A stretch of DNA of 64,000 bases from Picochlorum sp. 'celeri' (lineage: Eukaryota > Chlorophyta > Trebouxiophyceae): assembly GCA_010909725.1 (NCBI GenBank), contig JAACMV010000005.1, positions 868,001-932,000 of the forward strand, in the 5' to 3' direction. This document shows positions 41,319 through 52,000 of the stretch, one piece after another. Each line of letters begins with the position of its first letter. Within the stretch, counting starts at the first letter, position 1. The notes under the pieces were generated by a model. The model saw only the letters and a list, made by a program, of their open reading frames with translations, had not been told where the DNA came from and ran no database searches. The position numbers and the translations under genes were made by a program.

Positions 41319-42048
41319 GCCATACGAGTTTATGTTTGTACCTATGACGATATAAATATGTATCGATTGTTGCTATTTTCAAGTACCCATCTGTATCAAA
41401 GAGCTGCCAGTACCATGCCTCATGAGGCATTCTCAATTTCTTATTAAGCACACATCTGTGCAATGGATAAATGTCGTCACAAGCAACCTTATCGCGTATT
41501 CTGAAATTATGTTATCACATACAGTTACGATAAAGTGAACGAGGTGCGTCATATGGCCACAGTGGCCTCTTGCGATATCCTTTGGACGGGGTGGTTGACG
41601 AGACGGGCACGTCATATTCCCGCACAGCGCGGTATATGAGACGCTTCTTCTACAATGTGCGAGTATATCGATATGTAAATTATATATCACGTCAAATCTG
41701 CGCATGGAATGGCCTAGAGCCTCCAAGGTAGAGGTGTCGGAGAGGTGTCGGAGTGATGACGTGTCACCACCCATGTCAATGGTTCACATTGTTTCATCAA
41801 CGTATACAACTTACAACGCCATGCTTACGGTGTGCTGCAGAGGAATCTCATTACAATACGAAAGAATAACTTACAATTATTCATGTCAGTGATTGACAAA
41901 GATCGTTATACGAGTACCATAGAAATCGACGAACACCACAATAATACCAACAGACTTGCCAGAAACCCTGTGGTGAAATTGGCAAGCTTGGGTAAATGTG
42001 CTTTAAGAAATAGATGTAGGATAGTAAAGCCCAAAGTATCAGATAGTA
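41319..42048. other. Intergenic region with a tandem 11-mer and a TGACGTGTCA element
   Basis: 730 bp between same-strand genes. An 11-bp unit (GAGGTGTCGGA) occurs twice in tandem at 41731-41752, followed at 41757-41766 by TGACGTGTCA, an ACGT-core element of the sort bound by bZIP factors. The frame of the next gene is open from 41832, so its start could lie upstream of the ATG I chose. Confidence 0.5.
41757..41766. promoter_or_regulatory. ACGT-core (G-box/TGA-like) element
   Basis: TGACGTGTCA contains the TGACGT and ACGTG cores recognised by plant bZIP proteins, and lies 290 bp upstream of the small hypothetical gene. Function is not shown. Confidence 0.3.
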
Positions 42049-42362
42049 TGAATACGCCTAGTTCTCCGCGAGGAGTGCCCAAGGGACCAAATTTGAATAG
42101 GGTGTCGTCTCACAGCCAGCCAGCATCACCATCCTCTCCTTCAGCTAGATTATTCGAGAGGATATCTGCGAGTTTGAAGGAACATGGAGACGATGAGGAA
42201 AAGGATGGAGTCCATTACTGTGATATTGTGGACGGATCTGCATTTAATCAAAGACCAGATTGCCTGGACATGGATTGCTGGAGGCATGGAAATTTTTCAC
42301 CGTCAGATCCAGCCAAGTCCATGAAGGCCTTGGATGGTGCCAAGAATTCCGTAGAGAAATGA
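42049..42362 (+). CDS. Small Ser/Pro-rich protein, unknown
   Basis: 104 residues from the ATG at 42049 (MNTPSSPRGVPKGPN). The frame stays open back to 41832, so up to about 70 more residues are possible, for example from MSVIDKDRYTS. The N-terminal half is Ser/Pro-rich (SQPASPSSPSARLFERISAS), with several Ser-Pro sites. The C-terminal half is acidic with three Cys and ends in a charged tail. I do not recognise it. It may be a disordered phosphoprotein. It converges on the GINT1-like gene, 33 bp between stops. Confidence 0.45.
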
Positions 42363-42395
42363 TATCGTTTTAAATGTGTAATAGAATAAATAGTG

Positions 42396-44623
42396 TCATG
42401 AATGGTACGAGCAAAAGAGTTTCGAACGCGCCTGATTGCATACCGGCCTTTTGAACCCAGAAGAAGCTGGAAACGTGTTTGTTTTCAAAGGATTGCCAAA
42501 GATTTTCTCAAATTCCTTGAGGCACCCCTCAGCCTTTCGTATGAAATCTTTCTCGTCATGACTAATGCCAACACCTGTTGTATGACTCAGATCGATGAGT
42601 CTTTGTGGCCTCAAGTACTGAACCACTGGTTTGGTCCCTTGATGCTCACTCGCCACCACAAAGTTCATCAAAATATCATCACAATTTTTCTTTTTATCTA
42701 CCAGATCTCTGAGCTTGGCATATTTCTTCGACCAATACTTTTTGAAATACGTCGTATGGTCAATGAATGCTGCGCCAGTCAGGATTAGATTATACTTGGA
42801 TGATGCCATCGTCTCAGGTTCGCCATGGTATGCAGCCTGGGGTACCTCAACGAGTCTGGGATACCATCCAACGAGACGATGGGGCTCTCGCCTCCAAGCG
42901 GCAAATGCTGCTTCAACTGAGCCACACGGTATACGGAGATCATCATCTAATATCAACACTGCTCGAGTGCCAATGTGGGCATCTGGCCTGTATCTATTGT
43001 TCATTGAACCCTTGTGCTCTACTCGAATGCTGACAGGTGGTTTTCTACTATGTGTCTGCAAATGACGTATGCCATCAACTCCGTCTCCATTCCACACGAT
43101 TATAATGGACCCCACTGATGGGCATTGACTATAGTACTGAATAAAACCATCCAAGAGTGATGCTCTTTTTGAGTATGACATGGTCATCAACGTAAATTGA
43201 CTGAACTTGCCAGCGATTGCAATAGGCCTCGATTCCTTGTAGAATGGCTGATGCAGTCTTGAATAATACAGTACATATTTGAGTAGTAGAGCAATACACA
43301 GTAGGGCAGCGACTCCACCAAGTACAAGGAGAGGATGAAATTTTGACATCTTGCTCCAAGCCAGTCCTACTCTGGTATTCGTTTTATTCTTCTTCAGATT
43401 CGCTTTTGTCCCACTCGATATATAGCTTGCAATGACAATTGCACCACAGCATGCCAGTGCAATATAATATGCTAGACAAAGATACTCCAAGCTTTGCAGC
43501 AGATATAATTTTAAATGCATGGCATAATCTGGCCTCTTTCTACTGGATCCAACCATCATGACTTTCCCCGAAGGAAGTCGTGCGATAGATGCATACCTCA
43601 GCACCTCTCCCTTTGGACCAGACAGCCTTGCAAAAACATTTCCCCCACTCTTCTCATTGACATCCCTCTCAGAATACACCAATTTCTTGGAATCTCGAAT
43701 TCTATGAAGATACATTCGTCTCAATTTGAGGCCAGAACATTCTCCCCAGGCGCTGCATGTAGCCACAATCCGATATGAATGCGTTCTATTGTGAATATAC
43801 ATATCCCCACCATCAGCCACAGGCTGCATTTGCGATGGAGGCCTGGCCACCTTGACCCTTTTCCAACCCACCATCGCATTCTTCTTCGAAAAGAAGACAG
43901 ATATATCCGATGTTTCGTCAGATTGCTGCTCCCAAGAAAAGCCTGGACCCTTGGTCGCCAGCAACATCCATTGTTTCCATGCTGGGTGCCAAGTCACCCG
44001 GGCATGCTGAAACCCTGCAGGGACCCCTTGTATCTTCTTCCCTTCCTTCAGGCTCGATGGAAACTCTCGAAACTCATACACAGTTATCTTTCCATTCTCT
44101 GAAACAGTCAAATACTCGGTCTCATGGCTCTGAAACAAAGACAATCGTGACGACGTCATTGCACCAGAGATTGGCTCCAAACTCTCAGCTCGCCCAATGT
44201 ACTCCCATGAGTGCCCTTCATTAGTACTCTTTGCCACTCCAACGTCACATCCCATCCTCTTACAAGAACAAACCTTGAACAGGATGTACAAAACGCCCTT
44301 GTGCACATGCAGAGAGGGTGAACTCAGATACCCATCCACTGAACCAACACTGTTCTTGAACAGCATTGGGTTTGCAATGGGCCATACACCCCCGGCCTCC
44401 CACCCAACAGCATCAATGGATTTTAAATGACGTATATCATCACCATAAAACAGATAAAAGTCCTCATCCTGCGACAGAGTCAATAAAGTGAAGGAAGAAC
44501 AAAGCATGGAATTATGCGAGTAATTTCACCAACCTTGGACAAACAGACGTGTCTACGCTCTGATGAGAATATAGAATACGTTGTAATGCATATTATACCC
44601 AGGGCAAACAGCCACAACCTCAT
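42396..44623 (-). CDS. GINT1: GT64 glycosyltransferase with N-terminal GH43-like propeller (GINT1 type)
   Basis: Two exons: 44623-44534 and 44468-42396, with a 65-nt intron (donor GTTGGT, acceptor CGCAG); 720 residues. Exon 1 encodes a signal anchor (MRLWLFALGIICITTYSIFS). The next 330 residues look like a five-bladed GH43/sialidase-type propeller (FYLFYGDD, YLSSPSLHVHKGVLYILFK, STNEGHSWEYIGRAES). Two membrane segments follow at about 350-420, then the GT64 domain shared with exostosins: LDGFIQYYSQCPSVGSIIIV, the DxD motif AVLILDDDLRI, LVGWYPRLVEV and NLILTGAAFID. The same propeller-GT64 order is known in Arabidopsis GINT1, which adds glucosamine to inositol phosphorylceramide in the Golgi. 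The sugar used here is not certain. Confidence 0.85.
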
Positions 44624-44765
44624 AATGCCGGGTAATTTCTTTGAACTGCCTCAGGTACTCCAGGCCAGGAGGAGTTTCAAAAGCCACACGTATCTATTAA
44701 AAGACACAATCTTCATTGGTATTTCATACATACTTTTATGCCGATGAAATAATAAACAAGAATTA

Positions 44766-46091
44766 TTATTCATGTGAATAGTGCGCTGCCCTTCCATCTT
44801 GACCCTTGACAATCACAGAGGCTTCCTTCTCCTCACCTCCAGCACATGGGGCCTCGACTCCTGTCCATGTCCGACTGTGGATAAGATAATCTGCAGAGCT
44901 TTGGATTGCTACCTTTCTACCATACTGGGAGGGCTCTGTGATCTGGAGGGCCTGTTGAGCCTGTACTGCTAGGGTTTGGCAGGGGCCTTTTGGATCCATT
45001 GCATGCTGTTCTGGTGAGGGGAATACGTCTATATCCAGTCTGTACGCATGTTGTTCCCATTCTAAATCGTCCGAAAAAGCAATCTTGGCTTCATGAGGCG
45101 TAATAATGGGAGCATAATACTCTTTCGAGTCCAGGATTTGACCCTGAGGGTCTGCTACCAAGACAAAAATCTCAATCTCTGGAAAGTTTGCTAATTTTGC
45201 TGGATTGGGCTTTCCCATCAGGAGTGTATATGTTTTCTTCCCAGATTTCTCCGCAGCTAATCGAATAGAATTTATTGAATGCTTGTATCCTTCTGCCCCG
45301 AGAGTACCGACCAGTATCCCCACGATGCTTGCCTCTCGTGCCTTTTCCACTAGAAAATATCTCCTCCGAAGCACCTGCATCACATCTTTGGGCAGCCCTG
45401 TTTCTACAATACTCGACGCGGGATCGATCGATATCCAGGGAAACGCATTATACGTCATCATAAGATGTCGTTTAGATGGTGCATCAGGTGCCCCGAACCA
45501 CACCAGCACAGTATCATCCGACACCTCCTCCTCAGGCATGTGATACCCAGCAACTGTGGCCTCTCGTCTGCAACAAGCTTCTCCCTCACTACGAAGTGTA
45601 GGAAATACTATAGTAGTAGTAGTATCCGACCGAAGACATCGAGACACCTCTTCCTGCACCGTACCCATACAATGGGAATAGACCTGATCAATACAGCACA
45701 TCACTCTGCTCCTGCCAGTCTCCTCCAGGGCATCACGGATTCTCTGCATCATTTCTACATCTTCGATTTTATAATCATTCTGCCTTGGAAATACATAAAA
45801 TGCTGGCACCCGTGACACAGGAGTCAAAGAAGCCCTCCCATAATGAATCACACAGTCTGCCTGAATATGGGACGATGCCACCTCATCCACACTCAGGCTA
45901 TTGTAGGTTGTATCAGCCAATAGGTACATAGTAACATCATGACCCCTTTCCCTGCAATACTGCTGAATTCGACTGGATATCTCTGGTGCCAGTCGAAGCA
46001 AACTATCCGGAAACTGAGATGCAATGCATGTATAATTATTCCCACAGATGTAGTCTACTGTGTCATTAATTCTATACTCTTCTTCCTCCAT
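44766..46091 (-). CDS. DPH2: Diphthamide biosynthesis subunit DPH2
   Basis: 441 residues, single exon. The DPH1/DPH2 fold is recognisable: CIASQFPDSLLRLAPEISSR, MYLLADTTYNSLSVDEVASS (in DPH1 this block carries the first cluster Cys; here Leu-Ser), ADCVIHYGRASLTP, VGILVGTLGAEGYKHSINSI and FPEIEIFVLVADPQGQI, with ALQITEPSQYGRKVAI near the end. The lack of that cysteine marks the DPH2 subunit, which supports the catalytic DPH1 in the first step of diphthamide synthesis on the eEF2 histidine. The last 35 residues are polar. EFL1, a relative of the diphthamide target, is elsewhere in the window, but nothing links them. Confidence 0.88.
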   Translation of the reverse strand: MEEEEYRINDTVDYICGNNYTCIASQFPDSLLRLAPEISSRIQQYCRERGHDVTMYLLADTTYNSLSVDEVASSHIQADCVIHYGRASLTPVSRVPAFYVFPRQNDYKIEDVEMMQRIRDALEETGRSRVMCCIDQVYSHCMGTVQEEVSRCLRSDTTTTIVFPTLRSEGEACCRREATVAGYHMPEEEVSDDTVLVWFGAPDAPSKRHLMMTYNAFPWISIDPASSIVETGLPKDVMQVLRRRYFLVEKAREASIVGILVGTLGAEGYKHSINSIRLAAEKSGKKTYTLLMGKPNPAKLANFPEIEIFVLVADPQGQILDSKEYYAPIITPHEAKIAFSDDLEWEQHAYRLDIDVFPSPEQHAMDPKGPCQTLAVQAQQALQITEPSQYGRKVAIQSSADYLIHSRTWTGVEAPCAGGEEKEASVIVKGQDGRAAHYSHE

Positions 46092-46365
46092 TAGTATGAC
46101 TATGAATGTATTTGTTTATTTTACCTCTATATAGACTGTAGCCATGGCTGTATTCTGTTGTGGATACAGTAATTCAAAAAGAAGAAGAATTCGACGAAAA
46201 AGTTCCTTCAAATAAACAATAAAATAGAACTGGCCTTGGCTGACAATATACGGTACTTGGGATGAACCGATGGGGGTGTAATTTAAAAATACATGAAGAA
46301 TAGGTATTAGTAGTAGAACAATAATTGATTAGACGATGGATCGATAATTTCCTACCCGCATTGAC

Positions 46366-47374
46366 ATGTCACAGATTTCTAAAACTCTGTATAGGTTGCT
46401 TTTGCGCCATGGTCGGGATATGACACGCCGATCGCTCGAATTTCAGTTTACAAAACCAATGGATAAGGAGGCATGGTTGACAAAAGGGGGTGCTCCGTCC
46501 TGGGTGTCACCAGAGCCTCTGTACTCTACTGAAGCCATCCAAGATGGCCTGCCTTGGGTTGATCCCGAGCGACTACAGTATGGCAAGGTGACTGGGGAGA
46601 CTGTTATATCGTGTGTGAGAGAGTATTTTAGAAGACCCTTGGGGGATGATGAAACTGTTGATGGAAGGATTGATAGAGCTTTTCAAGCTATTCGAGCACT
46701 GGAGGAGCAGCTGTACTATGCAAGGAGTGGTAGCTCCTCGTGCACTGATGGCGTCCGAGTGGACGTGACGACATGTTTTGTAGGATCACAGAAAGAGCTG
46801 GACGTCATGTATGACGAAGAGGAGGATGGTCCTCCCAAGTATTACTATTCATATCGAATTAGGGTTACAAACCTAGGGTGCGTTGGATTTGACATGGCCT
46901 TGTGTCACTCAATACTACATATGTACCTATATACTATGCTTCGATGATTACCAAAGAGATTTGTTTTCAAACTAGATCACGCTGCCATTCATAGCAATAT
47001 TGGCATGTGATGTGAAGACAACTGACGCAATCCTGAGAGGCACATGAATGCTTTTTCCATCCTAGCCGTGCATGGCTGCCTTGGCAAACTAAACGTTACC
47101 TCATCACCTGTACTGCAGGAAAGAACCCGTACAGCTACTCTCTCGGCATTGGAAACTCTATGACAAGGATGGAAAATTGCAAATGGAGGTTGCCAAGGGA
47201 GCCAAAGGTGTTCTGGGCCAAACGCCAATCATCAAGGCCAACACATGCTTTTCATATTACAGCGGCACAGACACAGAAACCAGAGGAGCCACCATGGAAG
47301 GCAGTTTCGGACTCGTGAGAGGGGACCAGGCATTCGAAGCTCCTGTTGCATTATTCAAATTCCTTGATAGATGA
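46366..47374 (+). CDS. ApaG-domain protein with N-terminal UVR-like helix pair
   Basis: Two exons: 46366-46877 and 47119-47374; 255 residues. The intron is 241 nt (donor GTGCGT, acceptor CTGCAG) and falls inside the ApaG domain: YRIRVTNLG joined to KEPVQLLSRHWKLYDKDGKL. The ApaG fold (about 130-255) ends with SYYSGTDTETRGATMEGSFG. The N-terminal part has a possible transit peptide and a paired helix (DRAFQAIRALEEQLYYA) resembling UVR/B-C linker helices seen in plastid proteins. ApaG domains occur in plant FBX3/SKIP16 proteins and in PDIP38, and are thought to bind proteins or pyrophosphates. The function here is unknown. It converges on IMP3, 11 bp between stops. Confidence 0.82.
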
Positions 47375-47385
47375 CATGATTGTCT

Positions 47386-47995
47386 CTATTCCAAAAGATC
47401 AAAATCGTCCAATTTATCATTATACTTCAGTACTTTCCTCTTAATCTTTGATGTATCAACCCATGTCACAAAGTCCTCCATAGACCGCGTCACCAAGTAG
47501 GCAGAATCTGTCACTGTATCAGGACCCACCCGCACATGTCCCTGTTCTATAAACGTCACTGCCTCCCTCAGAGTCTCCGCCATCTTCAGCCTCACCATCA
47601 CAACTGCTAAACGACGACGACAAAAAGAAGCAGTAGATAACTTCTCAAGCTGCACAAGACTCTTCTTCGTCGAAATAACCCCCATATCATACAACTTGTC
47701 CAGTATTTTATCAGTGAGGTCTATTCGAGTCGTATCCGTCGCATCCAACTTTTTCAGCGTACTAACAATGGCAGTCACCATCCCACAGATATGATTGTAC
47801 TTTTTATAGTCATCTCTGTTGGTAATATGATACCGCCGCATCACCTGAATCTCTCTCAGGTTCCCTTCATTTTTGTAATGCAAAAAACTGCACAAAGAAC
47901 ACAGTCAATCGCCGATATTGCATTCCCCAGTACATGAATACAACATACTTTACTTTCTTGAGCAATTTCTGCTCATGATGCTTCAATTGCCTCAT
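47386..47995 (-). CDS. IMP3: U3 snoRNP protein IMP3
   Basis: Two exons: 47995-47949 (47 nt) and 47887-47386, with a 61-nt intron (donor GTATGT, acceptor GTGCAG); 182 residues, the family's usual length. The join gives MRQLKHHEQKLLKKVNFLHY, which matches the conserved start of IMP3. The S4 RNA-binding domain is complete (SFCRRRLAVVMVRLKMAETL, REAVTFIEQGHVRVGPDTVT) and the end KIKRKVLKYNDKLDDFDLLE is typical. IMP3 holds the U3 snoRNA-pre-18S duplex with IMP4 and MPP10. It lies 109 bp after chorismate mutase on the same strand. Confidence 0.95.
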
Positions 47996-48104
47996 ATCAG
48001 ATGATTTGGAATTCTACAATTTTGCATGCAACGAGTTCACAGACAAACTCTTCTTCTACGGGTAGTATTCACAGTTTTACAATATTAATAAAGTTGAATT
48101 CCTT

Positions 48105-49043
48105 CTATTCATCCAGACGTCTGAGCAAATACTCCACCTCCACATCCTTGGTCAATGGCATGACCCATGTATCATACAAGTCCCCAACGGCATCTGGGTC
48201 TAAGCGAAGCATTTGCTCATCTGTATTCAAATCTCTACCAAAGATGGATGTCTTCATTTTAACCCTGTCGATGACTTTGAGCTCAACAGCCCTATCGGTC
48301 AGAAGCTCCATAATGGCATCTGCATCTCTCTTTCGAATAAGGTCAGAGTACTCTTCTGTCTGCTGCAAAAATTTAGACTCTGCCACGAATTTACCGTAAT
48401 GGATCCTACGAGACAGAGCTTGAAGAATCATGACATCATACATGGCACTCGATCCATAGTTACCATCGTCTCCTGGAGCAGCAATGCCTGGCAGCAAGTG
48501 CTCTTTGTACATGGTCATGATCCTATCATTGACATTCACTGATGCAGCAGGTGTCCACAGAACGTTTGGGTATACCAGAGGAGGGAGTATCAGAGGCGGC
48601 AAGTATTCTGGGAAAAACGCATTCTCATCTGGATTTGTGTAACGGCGAATCTTTCCGTGAACATGCTCTGTTTCCAGCAATAGATACTCCAGCAGGGATA
48701 GCTGCCGTCCATCTCTCGTATACATTGGTATTTCTCCTGGATGATAGACAGGATCATTCAAAGCAAACTGGCTGCGCTCGACCAAACCGAAAATGATTGT
48801 ATCTTCCATGAGAATGAGAGAACGTCTGATATTTGAAAGAGACAGGCTGTCAGAAGAATCCTTCAAGGAACTGCGTGTAATCACCTGATTCCGAGTGTAC
48901 ATCGGGGATGTGTACCTTCTATATCTTTGAAAATGCCGTGCAGATCCCCGAATCTCCTTCGAATTGGCTTGAACCTGCCACGTCGCCCATGGCATTGATT
49001 GCCCATGCACCAAAGGCATGCTGTTACGCTGTAGATGGTGCAT
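48105..49043 (-). CDS. CM: Chorismate mutase, plant/fungal AroQ type
   Basis: 312 residues from the ATG at 49043-49041. The N-terminal 55 residues are Ser/Arg/Gln-rich and could be a plastid transit peptide. The AroQ helices are clear: SLSLSNIRRSLILMEDTIIF, GLVERSQF, LLEYLLLETEHVHGKIRRYT, the conserved FPEYLPPLILPPLVYPNVLW, YGSSAMYDVMILQALSRRIH and YGKFVAESKF. It ends LYDTWVMPLTKDVEVEYLLR. The enzyme converts chorismate to prephenate for Phe and Tyr synthesis, and this type is often regulated by aromatic amino acids. The start codon is only 28 bp after the RPOT stop, so its promoter must be within RPOT or the mRNA may be shared. Confidence 0.93.
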   Translation of the reverse strand: MHHLQRNSMPLVHGQSMPWATWQVQANSKEIRGSARHFQRYRRYTSPMYTRNQVITRSSLKDSSDSLSLSNIRRSLILMEDTIIFGLVERSQFALNDPVYHPGEIPMYTRDGRQLSLLEYLLLETEHVHGKIRRYTNPDENAFFPEYLPPLILPPLVYPNVLWTPAASVNVNDRIMTMYKEHLLPGIAAPGDDGNYGSSAMYDVMILQALSRRIHYGKFVAESKFLQQTEEYSDLIRKRDADAIMELLTDRAVELKVIDRVKMKTSIFGRDLNTDEQMLRLDPDAVGDLYDTWVMPLTKDVEVEYLLRRLDE

Positions 49044-49071
49044 TAAAGTGTTAATAATAAATAATTGTACA

Positions 49072-52000
49072 CTAACTGAAGAAGTACTGAGCGGATTTGA
49101 TGTCCTCAAGATCCAGATCACCGCGTGGAGGCAATGGCGGGAAGACGATATCTGGATGCTCTGTCTGCAATTCCTCCAACAATGTCTCCAAGAGTGGCTG
49201 CGAGTGGAGGTCGATGAACTTGGAGCGGAGAATGTAGTTCATCTGATCTACATGCCCAGCATGGGTCCAGAATGAGTCATGGACGCCGGCAAAGTCTAAA
49301 CCTTGTTCTCTACAGGCGACAGCAGTCATCATCATGTGTGATGAGTCAATGGAGTGGATGTAGTTTGGTGGGAAGGCTGTTCTCTGCCTCTGCTTCATCA
49401 CTGGTTTCGTATCGTGTTCTGTTGCAAGGACGAGACGCTGTAGTACTGTCCTCACATGCTGCTGTGTTTTCCTGCGATAGGGTTGGACCACAGGGAGACC
49501 CAGGGGAGTTGTCCAGGTGACAACCCGGCCTTCTTTGGCAATCAATCGTGCACATTCTGAGAGCCATTGCATAATGTGCTTGGCGCTCTGGAACATCTCG
49601 TGCAGACAATCGAGAGTCACCCTGGCAGAATAGCATGATACCTTGTACATGGCATGATTGTCCTCAAATCCTCTTTCCTTGAGTCTGTTCCCTATCTGGG
49701 CCCGTGCCCCGACAAATGTCACACCGTACACGCTCGTCATCACCGTCTGTTTGACCAGTTTCCTGTCGATTTCCGTAGATTTCAGTAGCGTCTGGGCTTC
49801 CGGAACTCCAGATGCTGCATCTGCCTCCACTCGTTTGGCAACAAGCCTGCTAATTTCACTGTACACATCTTGGGGGCGATCTACTGGGCACAAATTCACA
49901 GCCCAGCCTCCAGACAAGTCTCTTCCTAAAGCGGCATAATGTTGAAGTCCGTTGCAAGACCCATCCTGGTGGACTGGCAATCGCGATCTATAACTTGCTG
50001 GATCTCCACATGAGAGCGCCCTGTAGATGTCAAAGCATGTGGCCAAGAATTGGAAAGGAGCTTCTGCTTTGTACCATACCGCAGCACCTCCCCCTTTTGT
50101 GTGTGGATTTTCATTCGATTTGAGAAGGTGTATAATTGCTGAGCCAGCAGTGGATGCGTCTTCATTCAATTGAATACCAAGGTGATCTTCCAAGTCGGAC
50201 AAACTCCCATCATACGCAAATGGGTCTGTCGCATTATCAATGATTGAGCCAATATGTTCTTCTACCCACTTGACTCTGCCGTCCAGAGAAAGTTTGTCGA
50301 TTCCCTTGCCCCATAAATTTGCTGCTTGGATGTATAGCCATCGTAGGCCATTGGGACCCAGTGGCCTCTCCTCAGCAAATTGGAGCAGGCCTCTGCACAT
50401 ATCCGAGCCCAAATGATTCAAATGAGGGTGCATAGGGTATGCTCGTCCACGGAAATCCACATTGTGAGGAAAATAAAACCTCTCTTCATGAGAGAATTCT
50501 CGTGCTATTGCCAATTTGTATTCCATATCACACCGTAAGGAGTGCAATTCGTTATTCTTTTTCTTGGCTCTCTGAGCATTATAGTAACTGGCACTCACAT
50601 CAGCTTTTGGAATGCTGAAAATGTACATTGGCCCCTTCTCATTAATTCTACGTATCCGATATCCAGGTTTAAGAATAGGAGGCTCCACAACGTCTGCTCG
50701 TGCTGGGATTTCACATATTCCCCCACCCCAAGCCCATATGGCTTCGACAACCTTGTAGACATCCTGATTGATGGACCACGCAGTCTCCCCCAAAGCATTT
50801 AATGACTCATACACGGGTGAAAGCCCATCGCTGGTGCCCTCGATCATTGATTTATCTGCCTCCTCTAGCCTCTGTCGCTGCGCTGCCGACCCTCTGACTC
50901 TCATAACTGAGGTTCGCAATGTCAAATGACCGCCTAGATTTCTTCTCTGCCAGGGTACTGGAGGCACAACCATTGGCAAAAACTGAGGCATGAAAGCCTC
51001 TGTCATGTGGTGGGGTTTGATACGTTTCATCACTTCTTGATCAGCCATTAAAAGACCATACCGTTTCCACACCCCCTTGAGCTTTGGATCTGGACCTTGT
51101 TCAAGCTTGTGCCAAAATGCAGGTACGCTTTCAAGTCTTCCATCACGCCAGGAATCAATTTTGCAAGACTCTGTGAGGAGTTTGATAAGTATGACTCCTA
51201 CTTTTGCCTGCATTTCTGGCCTCCATTCAATGGAATCTGGTGCATCTGCCAATAAACGCTTTGCTCTCTGAGACATCACACGCATCTCTTGCTGAGATGA
51301 TGCCTCCTTCTGAAATTGCTTTGTGAGCTTTTGCACTCGCATCTCAACCGAAACATCCTTAAACCAATCCAAATGATCCAAAGGCAGCATTTCACCAAGA
51401 TCTCGCAACCTACTCCCAACATCCAACCACTGTTTCCACTCTTGACTAGTCAAATCACCTTGTTCCTCGTATGCTGCCCTCAAAGCCCTCCCTTCGTCAT
51501 AGATATTCCTAATCTCTTTTACCCTCATATTTCGTTCATGAATCTCTGCTTCTAATCTGTCAATATGATGCTGTGCCTCCACGGCCTTACCTATTGCTGT
51601 TGAAAGTTTTGTCATCCTTGTGGCTCCTGGCCGAGCCCCAACAGCATCGCCCTCATTCTCTGGAGACATGAAACAATTCATGGCCGCATGCATCGTTATC
51701 ACAGCCAATTGCTCTGGATCCAACTGTAACAGATATGGGCCATACACAGAACGATCAATTCCTGGGCTCCCATTTGCAATTTTATACTGCTCCTCCTGAA
51801 TTGCTTGCGCTAACGGCTTGAACCAGTTCACAAGCAACTTTCTGGCCGGCGGTAAAGTTGCAGCAGCGCCTCTCTTCATCGCTGCCTCTGCTTCGCGCTT
51901 GTATCGCGCTATCGCAGCATCCACAGCCCTAGTCTCCAATGTTATCTGACGCTGCCAATTCTTTTGTAGCCTCCTCCCTTTGGGCGTCCCATCCATGAGA

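Noticed and set aside
41433..41774. 113-codon minus-strand frame downstream of the transporter
   Set aside because: No recognisable sequence; overlaps the tandem 11-mer and ACGT element.
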